Notes: generated by a model from the letters alone, not told the origin. DNA of 64,000 nt from Gammaproteobacteria bacterium (GCA_016125505.1 WGLP01000003.1:1-64000), one strand, 5' to 3'; shown: positions 9,989-19,624, numbered from the stretch's first letter. A program made the numbers and translations.

Positions 9989-10345
9989 TTAGACGGAGAA
10001 CGATGAACCACAACCACACGTGGTCGTCGCGTTAGGATTGCGGATAACGAATTGCGATCCGGACAGGTCTTCCTTGTAATCGATCTCGGCACCGACCAGA
10101 TATTGATAACTCATGGGGTCGACCAGCAGTGTCACGCCTTCCGTGACAACCATGGTATCTCCATCCTGTTCATTTTCGTCAAAGGTAAATCCGTACTGGA
10201 ACCCCGAACAGCCGCCGCCGGTGATGAAAACACGCAATTTCAGATTGTCATTGCCTTCTTCTTCGATCAATTGCTGGACCTTTTTCGCCGCGCTGGTGGT
10301 AAAAACCAGGTCGCTGGTTGCTGTTGCCGCTGCTGCTTCGCTCAT
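9989..10345 (-). CDS. erpA: Iron-sulfur cluster insertion protein ErpA
   Basis: 118 residues, an A-type Fe-S carrier. The three cluster-binding cysteines are seen in [10 protein letters not shown] and the C-terminal [10 protein letters not shown]. ErpA delivers clusters to apoproteins such as IspG. GAGAGGT lies just upstream of the ATG. Its placement near anmK, mepM and tyrS agrees with the order in pseudomonads, which supports ErpA rather than IscA. An intrinsic terminator follows. Confidence 0.95.
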   Translation of the reverse strand: MSEAAAATATSDLVFTTSAAKKVQQLIEEEGNDNLKLRVFITGGGCSGFQYGFTFDENEQDGDTMVVTEGVTLLVDPMSYQYLVGAEIDYKEDLSGSQFVIRNPNATTTCGCGSSFSV

Positions 10346-10439
10346 AGGGGACCTCTCAAATCGTTTATCTTATCCATATAATAAGAATGGCTAAAATCAT
10401 ACCATTTCTCTCAGTATATGGGAATACCGAGTAAAATTA

Positions 10440-10859
10440 TCAAGTATTTGAGGCGCCGCCGGATTCTTTTTTCGGCATACTGACGACGGATTTTTCAGCG
10501 GCGCGGTGTACCAGATTACCGTTGACCTCCGCCCCCATAGCCATTTCGATCAGCGTGTAATAAACATTGCCATGGACCCGCGCCTGGGCGGCCAGCTCGA
10601 CGTGCGACAGTGCGTGGACATCCCCGATGACGGTGCCATTGACCACCACATTGGGGACCTTGACTTCACCTTCGATGGTGCCGCGTTCACTCAGGGTCAG
10701 CACGGAATCCTCGCCTTCGGCGGCGATCACATTGCCCTTCACCTTACCGTCGACGTGCAATCCGCCGCTGAAAATCACATCGCCTCGAATTTCGGTATTT
10801 TGCCCGATCAGGGAATCGATGCTTGCGGTTTGTTTCGGTTTTTTGCTATTGCCCCACAT
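10440..10859 (-). CDS. Bactofilin (polymer-forming cytoskeletal protein)
   Basis: 139 residues made of repeated short beta-strand turns (GDVIFSGGLHVDGKVKGNV, GTIEGEVKVPNVVVNGTV) typical of the right-handed beta-helix bactofilin core, with short polar tails (the last ten residues hold KKESGG). Bactofilins assemble nucleotide-free filaments at the inner membrane and often scaffold cell-wall enzymes. It lies 11 bp after the coiled-coil membrane protein gene on the same strand and is probably in one operon with it and argC. Confidence 0.92.
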   Translation of the reverse strand: MWGNSKKPKQTASIDSLIGQNTEIRGDVIFSGGLHVDGKVKGNVIAAEGEDSVLTLSERGTIEGEVKVPNVVVNGTVIGDVHALSHVELAAQARVHGNVYYTLIEMAMGAEVNGNLVHRAAEKSVVSMPKKESGGASNT

Positions 10860-10870
10860 GGGTCCTTCTC

Positions 10871-11581
10871 CTATTTCCGTTCGGGCCAGTCGAATGTCTT
10901 TTCGAGAGGGTCCTGACTTGATCGATTACGCGATACCACCTTGATGGTAACACGCTGCGGTTTGAATCCTTGCGGTAACTGAATATCGCCTTCTATGTTT
11001 TGAAAATAGCGGAAACTGAAATCCTCTTCCTTGATGTGTTTCTCGCTGACGTCCTGCAGACTGAGCACCTTGGCATCCGCCCCCTGCATACCCTCGAAGG
11101 CCAGCAGGAGGTATCCCCGTGCAGTGCGATCCTCCTTGAGCACTTGCGTTAATATCACTTTATAGCGGAATCCGCGGGGTTTTCCATTCGGCTCCACTTT
11201 AAATCGCTGCAAATGCAGGCCTTGGGCAGCATCACGCGGAGACACAATCCCGCGATAAAAGGCCAGCTCTTCCTTCAACTCCAGGATTTCACCCTGCAGT
11301 ACCTTGAGCGTGGTATCCAGCTCACCGTATGCCTGGTGTTTGATCTGGGCATCCCGTTCCAACACGGCCTTTTCTTCACGCAATGAATCAATCTGACGTT
11401 GCAGCACCTCGGCACGCTTGAGCAGCACGTCGTGTTGTTCACGCGCCTTGAAGCTGTCGAAGCCCGCGCTGTAACGGCCATACTCAAACAACGCCCAGGC
11501 AGCCAGCAAGGCCACTACCAGCAACAGTATGTTCACCAAACGGGAACGCCAGGGATGATAGGCTTTGACAACCAGGGACAT
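10871..11581 (-). CDS. Membrane-anchored coiled-coil protein (DUF6776-like)
   Basis: 236 residues. One membrane segment at about 15-33, then a long coiled coil (about 42-105, rich in Leu, Glu, Arg heptads), then a compact C-terminal beta domain (about 115-230) facing the periplasm by the positive-inside rule. The ATG directly follows the argC stop and the stop is 11 bp from the bactofilin start. The family is conserved in gammaproteobacteria beside bactofilin genes. A partner or anchor for bactofilin filaments is a reasonable inference, not shown by sequence. Confidence 0.75.
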   Translation of the reverse strand: MSLVVKAYHPWRSRLVNILLLVVALLAAWALFEYGRYSAGFDSFKAREQHDVLLKRAEVLQRQIDSLREEKAVLERDAQIKHQAYGELDTTLKVLQGEILELKEELAFYRGIVSPRDAAQGLHLQRFKVEPNGKPRGFRYKVILTQVLKEDRTARGYLLLAFEGMQGADAKVLSLQDVSEKHIKEEDFSFRYFQNIEGDIQLPQGFKPQRVTIKVVSRNRSSQDPLEKTFDWPERK

Positions 11582-12613
11582 TCAGGGCACCAGGGCGATG
11601 GTCTTGAGACCCGCGTCTTCTTCCAATCCAAACATAATATTCATATTTTGCACCGCCTGTCCGGCGGCGCCTTTGACCAGGTTATCAATCACTGACAATA
11701 CCACGACCGTATCGCCGGTAGGCGGAACATGTACGGCAATCCGGCAGACATTGGCACCGCGCACACTCCTCGTTTCCGGCAGGCTCCCGGCCGGCATGAC
11801 ATCCACAAACGGCTCGGACGCATAACGTTGTTCGAACAAAGTCTGAAGATCTTGACCGGTTTTTTGCAATGGTGCGTACAAAGTCGCATGGATCCCGCGA
11901 ATCATCGGGGTCAGGTGCGGCACAAAGGTCAGACCGACAGACTCCGCAGTCATTTTGCGCAGTCCCTGCCGGATTTCCGGCCAGTGGCGGTGCCCCTGCA
12001 CCCCATAGGCCTTCATGCTTTCACTGGTTTCGCACAGCAGGTGCGCCACCTTGGCACCACGGCCGGCACCGCTGACCCCGGATTTGGCATCGGCGATCAG
12101 GTGTGTAGTATCCACCAGCCCTTGCTCCAGCAAGGGCATGAAACCCAGCTGCACCGCCGTCGGATAACAACCGGGATTGGCGACCAGTTTCGCAGCGCGG
12201 ATACGCTCACGATTCACTTCCGGCAGGCCGTACACGGCCTCATCCAGCAGCGCGGGACAGGCATGCGCCTCGCCGTACCATTGCTGCCATTCCTGCGGAT
12301 CCTGCAAACGAAAATCCGCCGCCAGATCGATTACGCGCACTCCGGCATTGAGCAGGTCCGGCACCAGCTTCATCGCCGTTCCATTGGGTGTCGCGAAAAA
12401 CACGACATCGCAGTCTTCCAGTTTGGCCTGCGCCGGATCGCTGAAGGCGAGATCAAGATAACCGCGCAAATTGGGGAACATATCGGCCACGGCCATACCC
12501 GCCTCTGAGCGAGAGGTAATCGCCGTCAATTGCACCTGCGGATGGACCGCCAATAAACGCAATAATTCCACGCCGGTATACCCCGTGCCACCGACTATGC
12601 CCACCTTAATCAT
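11582..12613 (-). CDS. argC: N-acetyl-gamma-glutamyl-phosphate reductase
   Basis: 343 residues. ArgC reduces N-acetylglutamyl phosphate to the semialdehyde, the third step of arginine synthesis. The Rossmann motif [10 protein letters not shown] is at the N-terminus, and the catalytic cysteine is in [10 protein letters not shown] further ATG at 12631 would add six residues; the start at 12613 is preferred because AGGT lies seven bases ahead and it matches the family start MIKVGIVGG. Its stop abuts the start of the next gene, suggesting cotranscription through bactofilin. Confidence 0.95.
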   Translation of the reverse strand: MIKVGIVGGTGYTGVELLRLLAVHPQVQLTAITSRSEAGMAVADMFPNLRGYLDLAFSDPAQAKLEDCDVVFFATPNGTAMKLVPDLLNAGVRVIDLAADFRLQDPQEWQQWYGEAHACPALLDEAVYGLPEVNRERIRAAKLVANPGCYPTAVQLGFMPLLEQGLVDTTHLIADAKSGVSGAGRGAKVAHLLCETSESMKAYGVQGHRHWPEIRQGLRKMTAESVGLTFVPHLTPMIRGIHATLYAPLQKTGQDLQTLFEQRYASEPFVDVMPAGSLPETRSVRGANVCRIAVHVPPTGDTVVVLSVIDNLVKGAAGQAVQNMNIMFGLEEDAGLKTIALVP

Positions 12614-12775
12614 TCCGGATACCTGCCTCATTCAAATGCGTGAAGATCCAAAATGATACTGATCTATTGGCCTAAACGAAAATTTTCTTCTTGGATGCAC
12701 CAGAATGGCAGCGGGGAGACACTGACAGGGATTGGATTTGCCTTTGGCGGCCTGGCTCACTAAGCTACGCGACTT

Positions 12776-14116
12776 ATGTTCCAAGGTCACCTACAGCGTA
12801 CACGCCGCCAGATCCTGTCGCCGGGCAAGTGGAAACTCCGCATCGTCTTCTGGGGCGGTGCCCTGAGTATCGGCGCCATCGCCGCGGTCTTTGCCCAGAT
12901 CAGTTTTCACGCCGACGGGCTGTTTCACCAGTTTTACGATCAACATCCGCTGCTGTCGCTGCTGGTGCCTCCCCTGGGCCTGCTGCTCATCGCCTGGCTC
13001 ACGCGCAAGGTCTTTATCGGCACCGAAGGCAGCGGCATTCCACAGGCCATCGCCGCGCTATCGATGCCGACACATATCGCCCGCGCCCGCGTCCTCTCGC
13101 TCAAGGTGGCGGCGGGCAAAATCCTGCTGACCATCGGTGGCCTGTTCTGCGGGGCCTCTATCGGACGTGAAGGCCCGACCGTCCATGTCGGCGCCTCCAT
13201 CATGTATTCGCTGCGCCGCATCGCGCCGTTCCACGGCAAGGACATGGTCCGCGCCCTGATCCTCGCCGGTGGCGCCGCCGGCATTTCCGCTGCCTTCAAC
13301 ACCCCGCTTGCGGGAATTATGTTTGCGGTAGAAGAAATGAGCCGCTCATTTGAAGAACGCACCAGCGGTACCTTGTTGATTTCGGTGATCCTGGCGGGTA
13401 TCACCGCCCTGGCAATTCTGGGCAATTACACCTATTTCGGTACCTCCACGGCCGAGTTGCCGCCCTCCGCGTGGGGTGCCTGGGTCGCCGTACTGGTCTG
13501 CGGCGTATTGGGCGGGCTGCTTGGCGGGAGTTTCAGCGCGCTGTTAGTCCTCGGCAGTCGCTACCTGGCGCCGTTCGCACGCAAGCATCCGCTTTACCTG
13601 GCCCTGGGCTGCGGCGTACTGATCAGCCTGCTCGGCTGGCTGTCCCATGGCGAGACCTTTGGCACCGGTTACGACCAGGCGAAGATCCTGGTCACGGGTA
13701 CCGAGGCGACAGCACAGGGCGATTACTTCTTATATAAGTATGCGGCAACCGTGGTGTCCTACCTCAGCGGGATTCCCGGGGGGATTTTCGCGCCCTCCCT
13801 GTCTGTCGGCGCCGGCATGGGTGCCGATCTCGCCCATTGGCTGCCAGCGCCCTTTGCCGCAGTGATCATGCTGTCGATGGTGGGTTACTTTACCGGTGTG
13901 GTACAAACCCCGATCACCGCCCTGATCATCGTGATGGAAATGACCGACAACTCCTCCATGCTCATGCCTTTGATGGCGACAGCCTTGATTGCCAAGGGTG
14001 TCTCCCGGTTTGTCTGTCCGACGCCCATCTACGAGGCCCTGGCGGAAAACTACCTCCACCCGGTCAAAGTCAGTAAAGAAACTGAACAATCTCCACCGGA
14101 CAAAGTCTCAAACTGA
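12776..14116 (+). CDS. ClC family chloride/proton antiporter
   Basis: 446 residues with about ten hydrophobic helices and no C-terminal CBS domains. ClC signatures are present: GSGIP (85-89), GREGP with the gating glutamate at 132, and GGIFAP. E187 in AVEEM lies 55 residues after E132, the same spacing as E148-E203 of the E. coli exchanger, so both the outer and inner proton glutamates are kept and H+/Cl- exchange rather than a passive channel is likely. It is divergent from argC and is followed by the TlpA-like gene 21 bases downstream. Confidence 0.93.
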   Translation: MFQGHLQRTRRQILSPGKWKLRIVFWGGALSIGAIAAVFAQISFHADGLFHQFYDQHPLLSLLVPPLGLLLIAWLTRKVFIGTEGSGIPQAIAALSMPTHIARARVLSLKVAAGKILLTIGGLFCGASIGREGPTVHVGASIMYSLRRIAPFHGKDMVRALILAGGAAGISAAFNTPLAGIMFAVEEMSRSFEERTSGTLLISVILAGITALAILGNYTYFGTSTAELPPSAWGAWVAVLVCGVLGGLLGGSFSALLVLGSRYLAPFARKHPLYLALGCGVLISLLGWLSHGETFGTGYDQAKILVTGTEATAQGDYFLYKYAATVVSYLSGIPGGIFAPSLSVGAGMGADLAHWLPAPFAAVIMLSMVGYFTGVVQTPITALIIVMEMTDNSSMLMPLMATALIAKGVSRFVCPTPIYEALAENYLHPVKVSKETEQSPPDKVSN

Positions 14117-14137
14117 AACCGAATTTGGTACATCCCT

Positions 14138-14665
14138 ATGTCGAAACCCAACTCACTTCGCATCCTGCTTCCTGCCGGCTTCGTGGCAGCGATCCTGGCG
14201 GCTGTCGCGTATGTCTGGTTCAGTCCGTCCGGCGTCACCCCCGCCCCTAAAGTGGAAATGACCCAGCTCGATGGCGGCCAAAAAATTGATCTTGCCTCAC
14301 TGCACGGGCGCCCGGTCCTCGTTACCTTCTGGGCGACCTCCTGTCCCGGCTGCATCGCGGAGATGCCGCACCTGATCAAGCTCTACAAGGAATTGGCACC
14401 CAAGGGATTTCAAATCATTGGTGTCGCCATGAACTATGACAAGCCCAACAACGTGCTGGCGATGCAAAAGGCGAAAGCCATCCCCTATCCGATCGTGTGG
14501 GACGATGTCGGCAAGATCTCCAAGGCCTTCGGCACCGTCACACTGACGCCCACCCATTTCCTGATCGACCCGAAGGGCGAGATCGTGCAGCACAAGATCG
14601 GTGACATCGATATCAACCTGTTGCGCGCCCGCGTACTCACCATGCTCAGCAAGCAAGACGCCTAA
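14138..14665 (+). CDS. Membrane-anchored TlpA/ResA-like thioredoxin
   Basis: 175 residues. An N-terminal hydrophobic segment (about 8-28) serves as anchor or uncleaved signal. A thioredoxin fold follows, with the redox motif CPGC in VTFWATSCPGCIAEMPHL and a cis-proline region TLTPTHFLID. Such proteins reduce or deliver electrons to periplasmic partners, classically in cytochrome c maturation. hemJ starts 1 base after the stop, so a link to haem metabolism is possible but only inferred from position. Confidence 0.88.
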   Translation: MSKPNSLRILLPAGFVAAILAAVAYVWFSPSGVTPAPKVEMTQLDGGQKIDLASLHGRPVLVTFWATSCPGCIAEMPHLIKLYKELAPKGFQIIGVAMNYDKPNNVLAMQKAKAIPYPIVWDDVGKISKAFGTVTLTPTHFLIDPKGEIVQHKIGDIDINLLRARVLTMLSKQDA

Positions 14666-14666
14666 G

Positions 14667-15083
14667 ATGCTCTGGTTCAAGGCCCTGCATTTGATCTTCA
14701 TGGTGACCTGGTTTGCGGGCCTGTTCTACCTGCCCCGCCTGTTCGTGTATCACACCATGAGTGACGACCAGGCCAGCATCGAGCGTTTCAAGATCATGGA
14801 GCGCAAACTCTATTACGGCATCACCACCCCCGGCATGGTACTCACCGTGATCTTCGGCATCGGCATCCTCATGAGCGGCCATTACCTCGATCAGCTATGG
14901 ATCCACATCAAGCTGACGCTGGTGGGCATTCTGATTATCTACCACATCCATTGCGGTAAACTGGTAGCGGATTTCAAACATGACCGTAATAGGCGCAGCC
15001 ATGTCTTTTACCGCTGGTACAATGAATTCCCGGTATTGCTGCTGATCCCGATTATTTTCCTCGCGGTGTTTCGTCCGGTCTAA
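14667..15083 (+). CDS. hemJ: Protoporphyrinogen IX oxidase HemJ
   Basis: 138 residues, four membrane helices. The N-terminal block KALHLIFMVTWFAGLFYLPR is diagnostic of the HemJ/UPF0093 family, including the conserved histidine. HemJ oxidises protoporphyrinogen IX in haem synthesis. The ATG at 14667 is one base past the thioredoxin stop; upstream in-frame codons would run into the previous gene. Its stop codon overlaps the stop of the convergent hydrolase gene (CTAA, 15080-15083). Confidence 0.94.
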   Translation: MLWFKALHLIFMVTWFAGLFYLPRLFVYHTMSDDQASIERFKIMERKLYYGITTPGMVLTVIFGIGILMSGHYLDQLWIHIKLTLVGILIIYHIHCGKLVADFKHDRNRRSHVFYRWYNEFPVLLLIPIIFLAVFRPV

Positions 15084-15796
15084 TCCAGGCCGATTTCTTC
15101 TTTCAGGAATTTTTCAATAAGCGCTGCACATTGCCGCGCGCGCGTCTGTAATAACAGATGTGGCCCGTCTATCCCGATACTCGGTATGTCGGGTCGTAAG
15201 CGTTGCATCTCCCGGCTCGCACGCAATGGCACGGTGTGATCATGTGTGGCATACAGATGCAGCATCGGTCGCCGGCACTGTCGCCATAGCTCACGCACAT
15301 CCATGCGAATAACCTCCTGCAGGCGATGTTGAAACACCTGCGCTGCAACCTGCTTGTGCACGGCAAGCACGCGATTCAGCAGCGCGTCAGGCGTATCAAA
15401 ACCCAGGCCAAGATACCGTACCAGCCATTTCGGTGGCGTAATACTTACCAGTGATTCATGTAATAACAAAGGCGCAAGCCAGGCGAGATACGGTCGTGGA
15501 TTCGAAACAAAGGTTGCACATAGCACCATTGCGGATAAATTTGGGCCAATCCTGGTTGAGATTTGCAATGCCAAAGGTCCGGCAAAAGATTCTGCAATCA
15601 GGACAAAAGGCTCCGCGACGGGCAATTGGGAAAGCACATAATCCGTCAATTGCGCATAATTCAGCATGTGCTGAGTCGGATAGGCAATCACCCGTGGGCA
15701 TAAACTGTCCGGCAGCTGCGCGATCAAGGGATCAAACATGCGGCCAGTGCCGTCCAAACCCGGTAATAACACGGTCGTCAGGCCTGTGGACGCCAT
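15080..15796 (-). CDS. Alpha/beta hydrolase
   Basis: 238 residues from the ATG at 15796; a GTG at 15817 would add seven. The fold is indicated by the oxyanion strand VLLPGLDGTG, the nucleophile elbow AESFAG (Ser near 80, an unusual elbow lacking the first Gly), an acidic loop DHTVPL and the histidine in DGPHLLLQ. The substrate is unknown. No signal peptide, so cytoplasmic. A terminator for the upstream gene lies just ahead of its start, so it must have its own promoter in a very short space or depend on read-through. Confidence 0.82.
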   Translation of the reverse strand: MASTGLTTVLLPGLDGTGRMFDPLIAQLPDSLCPRVIAYPTQHMLNYAQLTDYVLSQLPVAEPFVLIAESFAGPLALQISTRIGPNLSAMVLCATFVSNPRPYLAWLAPLLLHESLVSITPPKWLVRYLGLGFDTPDALLNRVLAVHKQVAAQVFQHRLQEVIRMDVRELWRQCRRPMLHLYATHDHTVPLRASREMQRLRPDIPSIGIDGPHLLLQTRARQCAALIEKFLKEEIGLD

Positions 15797-15822
15797 CGTT
15801 ACCGCGCCCGCAACCACTCTGG

Positions 15823-15851
15823 AAAAAAAAGGGCGTCATTTACTGACGCCC
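15823..15851 (-). terminator. Intrinsic terminator, minus strand
   Basis: On the minus strand GGGCGTCA-GTAAA-TGACGCCC is followed by eight T residues: a textbook Rho-independent terminator. It lies 134 bases past the radical SAM gene stop and only 27 bases ahead of the hydrolase ATG. It may end the radical SAM transcript or act as an attenuator for the hydrolase. Confidence 0.88.
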
Positions 15852-15984
15852 ATACAAGTTTCCACACTAGGAGAAGAACTTCAGATTGCACGTAAAGTAA
15901 TGCATGCAACATGCCAGTTCTCACTAAATTCTTATAACGTACCGATATTGCCGCTTTGTTAAACAAGGACAAGCCTGACAGGGC

Positions 15985-17052
15985 TTAAAACAGGGCGAGT
16001 TGATCGCGCTGCGGCTCGGGAACCTGGAATAAATCTGTCGCTAACGTCAATTCCCTGCCACCGAGGTCGAAGCGTTGACACGCCGCCTCGAATCGACGGC
16101 CAATAATTGCCGCAAACGCACCGGTCCCCCGCATACGCTCGCCAAATTGCGCACGGTACAACTCACCATCGCGGGTATCGCGGATACGCGTGAGTACGTG
16201 TTCCGCCTTCAGTGGAAAGTAAGTATGCAGCCATTCCTCAAATAAGGGCGCGACCTCCAGCGGCAGTCGTAACATGACATAGCCAGCGCTGCCAGCACCG
16301 AGTTCCGCACAGGTCTGCACAATGGTTTCGATCTCGGGGTCATTGAGCACCGGGATGATCGGCGCGACCAGCACGCCCACCGGGATACCGGCCTCGTGTA
16401 AACGTGCGATGGTTTGCAGGCGCCGTTGCGGCGCGCTGGCACGCGGCTCCATGACCCGCGCCAGGGATTTATCCAGGGTGCATACCGAGATCATGACCTG
16501 CACCAGATTGTCCCTGGCCAGCTTCGCGAGGATATCGATATCCCGCTCCACCATGGAGGACTTGGTCACGATCGCCACCGGATGGCGATGCTCCAGCAGA
16601 ATTTCCAGGATCTGCCGGGTGATACAGTGCGAACGTTCAATCGGCTGATACGGATCGGTATTGCTGCCCAGGGCGATGGGCTGGCAGACGTAATTGCGCT
16701 TGGCCAGCGCCTTGCGTAACAGGGCCGGGGCATCCGGTTTGGCGAACAACTGGGTTTCAAAATCCAGGCCCGGCGAGAGATCCAGATAGGCATGTGTGGG
16801 CCGCGCAAAACAATACACGCAGCCGTGTTCGCAACCCCGATAGGGATTGATGGACACCGAGAATGGCACATCCGGCGATTGATTCCGCGAAAGGATCGTC
16901 TTGCTGTGTTCGGGCAGGACCGTGGTCTTGCGCTTGGGCAGGCTCTCGGCGTCCACGAACCAGTCGTCCGTGACGGCCTCACGGGTCTGCGCCTGGTAAC
17001 GGCAATCCGGATTGCTTTGGGCGCCGCGGCCCTTGTTGGATGAATCCTGCAT
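15985..17052 (-). CDS. PA0069-family radical SAM protein
   Basis: 355 residues from the ATG at 17052, which gives the usual family opening with NKGRGAQSNP; longer frames would overlap the divergent photolyase gene. The iron-sulfur cysteines are in GCEHGCVYCFARPTH (CxxxCxxC). The family is related to spore photoproduct lyase (SplB-like) but its substrate is not established. It sits 38 bases from the divergent photolyase gene, which fits a role in DNA damage, though that is inference from position. A long 3' tail ends at the terminator near 15830. Confidence 0.9.
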   Translation of the reverse strand: MQDSSNKGRGAQSNPDCRYQAQTREAVTDDWFVDAESLPKRKTTVLPEHSKTILSRNQSPDVPFSVSINPYRGCEHGCVYCFARPTHAYLDLSPGLDFETQLFAKPDAPALLRKALAKRNYVCQPIALGSNTDPYQPIERSHCITRQILEILLEHRHPVAIVTKSSMVERDIDILAKLARDNLVQVMISVCTLDKSLARVMEPRASAPQRRLQTIARLHEAGIPVGVLVAPIIPVLNDPEIETIVQTCAELGAGSAGYVMLRLPLEVAPLFEEWLHTYFPLKAEHVLTRIRDTRDGELYRAQFGERMRGTGAFAAIIGRRFEAACQRFDLGGRELTLATDLFQVPEPQRDQLALF

Positions 17053-17090
17053 ACCTCGAATTTTAACGCGTGTTTGAGTAGTATGCGTAG

Positions 17091-18536
17091 ATGCAAAAAA
17101 TTCTGGTCTGGTTCCGGCGCGACCTGCGCCTGAACGATAACCCCGCACTTCATGCGGCAAAACAGGCGCAACTCATTCCCGTCTATATTCACGCCCCGGA
17201 TCAGGACGCACCCTGGCAAGCCGGCGGCGCCAGCAATTGGTGGCTGCATCACAGCCTGCATGCCCTGGCCTCGCAACTCAAGGCGGCAGGCAGCCGCCTG
17301 ATCATTCGCCGTGGTGACGCCCGCGAGGTCTTACACCAGCTTATTGAAGAGACCGGCGCCGAGGCCGTCTTTGTGAGTCGCCTCTACGACCCGGCCAGCA
17401 TCGCACGCGATACCAACATCAAGACCACGCTGACACAACAGGGCATTACCTACCGGAGTTTTGCCGGTGCCTTGTTATTCGAGCCCTGGCAGATACTCAC
17501 TAAAACCAACAGCCCGTATAAAGTCTTCACACCTTTCTGGCAGACGTGTCAGAAGTCAGGTCTGCCATCGGATGTCACGCCTGGCATCCGCAGCCTGCCG
17601 GCAGTGTCGACTCGGATTTCTTCACAGCGTCTTGAAGACCTGCACCTGTTGCCCACGCTTCCCTGGGACACTCAATTCTACGATCACTGGCAACCGGGTG
17701 AAGCCGGCGCCCAATCGCGGCTGCGCCGTTTTATTAAGGAACATCTCAGCGAATACGAAGACGCGCGCGACTTTCCGGCCCAAGGCGCAACGTCTGCTCT
17801 GTCGCCACACTTGCACTTCGGCGAGATCTCACCACGACAGGTGGTGTATGCCATCGAGCACGCACTGAATACCTCAACTGCACCCGGTGTGCGCAAACAG
17901 GCCCAAGGATTTTTACGCGAACTGGTGTGGCGCGAATTCACGCATCACATCCTGTATCACTTCCCGCACACGACACACAAACCACTCAATCCGCGCTTTG
18001 AGAATTTTCCCTGGCAGACGCGCCGTAACAAAGTGCTGCGCCAATGGCAACAAGGTCAGACCGGTTTTCCGATCATTGACGCCGGCATGCGCGAGCTGTG
18101 GGCCACCGGCAGCATGCACAATCGCGTACGTATGATCGTCGCGTCACTGCTGACAAAAAACCTGGGCATGCACTGGCTGCTTGGTGCGAAATGGTTCTGG
18201 GATACCCTGGTGGATGCCGACCTCGCGCAAAACAGTTTCAACTGGCAATGGGTCGCCGGCTGTGGCGCCGACGCCGCCCCTTACTTTCGGATTTTCAATC
18301 CGGTCACGCAGAGTGAGAAATTTGATGCCGACGGGATCTATATTCGCCGCTGGGTACCGGAGCTGTCGCGCTTGCCCAACAAATACCTGCATGCCCCCTG
18401 GCTGGCACCGGCCGAGGAATTACACTCGGCCGGTGTGGTGATCGGAAAAAACTATCCGGCACCGATGTGCGATCTGAAACACACCCGCGAGGAAGCCCTG
18501 CTCGCGTATAAACAGCATACGCGTGCGGCGGATTAA
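17091..18536 (+). CDS. phrB: Deoxyribodipyrimidine photolyase
   Basis: 481 residues. The N-terminal antenna domain starts at ILVWFRRDLRLNDNPAL and the C-terminal FAD domain contains the class I motifs LRELVWREF, GQTGFPIIDAGMREL, MHNRVRMIVASLLTKNL and the substrate-pocket WQW within NSFNWQWVAGCGADAAPYFRIFN (shown here in short pieces). It repairs cyclobutane pyrimidine dimers using light. Divergent from the radical SAM gene. The TAA stop is shared in the palindrome TTAA with the convergent SGNH hydrolase gene. Confidence 0.96.
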   Translation: MQKILVWFRRDLRLNDNPALHAAKQAQLIPVYIHAPDQDAPWQAGGASNWWLHHSLHALASQLKAAGSRLIIRRGDAREVLHQLIEETGAEAVFVSRLYDPASIARDTNIKTTLTQQGITYRSFAGALLFEPWQILTKTNSPYKVFTPFWQTCQKSGLPSDVTPGIRSLPAVSTRISSQRLEDLHLLPTLPWDTQFYDHWQPGEAGAQSRLRRFIKEHLSEYEDARDFPAQGATSALSPHLHFGEISPRQVVYAIEHALNTSTAPGVRKQAQGFLRELVWREFTHHILYHFPHTTHKPLNPRFENFPWQTRRNKVLRQWQQGQTGFPIIDAGMRELWATGSMHNRVRMIVASLLTKNLGMHWLLGAKWFWDTLVDADLAQNSFNWQWVAGCGADAAPYFRIFNPVTQSEKFDADGIYIRRWVPELSRLPNKYLHAPWLAPAEELHSAGVVIGKNYPAPMCDLKHTREEALLAYKQHTRAAD

Positions 18537-19462
18537 TGCACCAACTGCAAGGCCTGCTGCGCCAGGAATTTATGCACGGTATGTGTCGGATGAATGCCGT
18601 CCCAGAACAGGTAATCATCCGGGTCGTGACAGATGGCGTGAACGATCACACCCGGTGTAATGCAGGTATCCGTCACATCCGTCAGTCCGATCTGTTGCGG
18701 GTCAAAGACCAGCGATTGCAGCAAGGCGTATACATCCAGCCTGGCAACAGTTATAGAAGGTATCGCGCCGAGTGCCTGCAGGATGCCGTCCAGCCGTGCG
18801 TTATACGCGACACTCAAACCACCCGCGAGCATTTGTGCCGGCAGCCCTTGTTGCAACACCGCCGGCACGAGTGCCAGATTCGGCGCATTGCCAATCAGAA
18901 AATGACGCGCACCGTCGCCCACCAGCGTTTGCAGATTATTCCCCAGCGATGTTAACGCCTCCGCCAGGATAGTATTGCTGCTGTTCGGGTCCGCGGGATA
19001 GGCCACGATCGCATCCCGAATATCATTACCACCGATCAAAACCACGTAGAGTGCATCGGGATCCGCCGTGTTGTTATGTTGTCCCAGATACAGACTGATC
19101 TGATCGGTGAGATCGGCGCCGGTCACGCTGCGCGCACGCGCACCACCCACCGCATAATTACTGAACCAGCGCGGATTACGGAATGCCGGTCCGCTCGGTT
19201 CGCGCAAATCCTTGGTCAATACCTCGGCCCAGGTCTTGCCGTTACTGAAATGCATGCCGCCGATGGCGTATGGCGCCTCCGGAATCAGACTGAATGGACG
19301 CATCGAAAACTGGCCGGTCAACACAAAGGCATTGCCAGGATCGGACAGACTGTCGCCGAAGACCACTACTTTCGAATACTTCTGATGCGCGAATGCGCCC
19401 GCGTGTGCGATTACCAACAATCCGAAGACGAAACTCAATAACCCCGCTTTTTTGATGTCCAT
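18533..19462 (-). CDS. Secreted SGNH/GDSL hydrolase
   Basis: 309 residues. A signal peptide covers about residues 1-25 (LLSFVFGLLVIAHAGAFA). The GDSL block with catalytic serine is VFGDSLSDPGN; block III is IGGNDIRD; block V is WDGIHPTHTVH with the Asp-His pair. No C-terminal autotransporter barrel follows, so it is probably a free periplasmic or secreted lipase/esterase. AAGGAGAA lies just upstream of the ATG. It has a convergent stop overlap with phrB. Confidence 0.92.
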   Translation of the reverse strand: MDIKKAGLLSFVFGLLVIAHAGAFAHQKYSKVVVFGDSLSDPGNAFVLTGQFSMRPFSLIPEAPYAIGGMHFSNGKTWAEVLTKDLREPSGPAFRNPRWFSNYAVGGARARSVTGADLTDQISLYLGQHNNTADPDALYVVLIGGNDIRDAIVAYPADPNSSNTILAEALTSLGNNLQTLVGDGARHFLIGNAPNLALVPAVLQQGLPAQMLAGGLSVAYNARLDGILQALGAIPSITVARLDVYALLQSLVFDPQQIGLTDVTDTCITPGVIVHAICHDPDDYLFWDGIHPTHTVHKFLAQQALQLVH

Positions 19463-19560
19463 GATTTTCTCCTTGGGTGATATCTTTTTATTATTGAACG
19501 CGCAGGATTATGCGCGCCTGCAACACCGTTTAAAAGATGAAGATGGTCAGGGCCGGAGCG

Positions 19561-19601
19561 ATAGAAAAGAACCGCGCGATGGTGGGGCCATCACGCGGTT
19601 C
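19561..19601 (-). terminator. Intrinsic terminator after the rhodanese gene
   Basis: On the minus strand a stem GAACCGCGTGATGG / CCATCGCGCGGTTC with a short CCCCA loop (19569-19601) is followed by TTTTCTAT. It is 24 bases past the rhodanese stop and upstream of the SGNH gene. Confidence 0.85.
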
Positions 19602-19624
19602 GTGTGTTGCGAGGAAATTGGGTA

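Noticed and set aside
11729..12508. A 259-codon frame opposite argC
   Set aside because: Antisense shadow of argC with no recognisable domain and composition typical of a reversed GC-rich gene.
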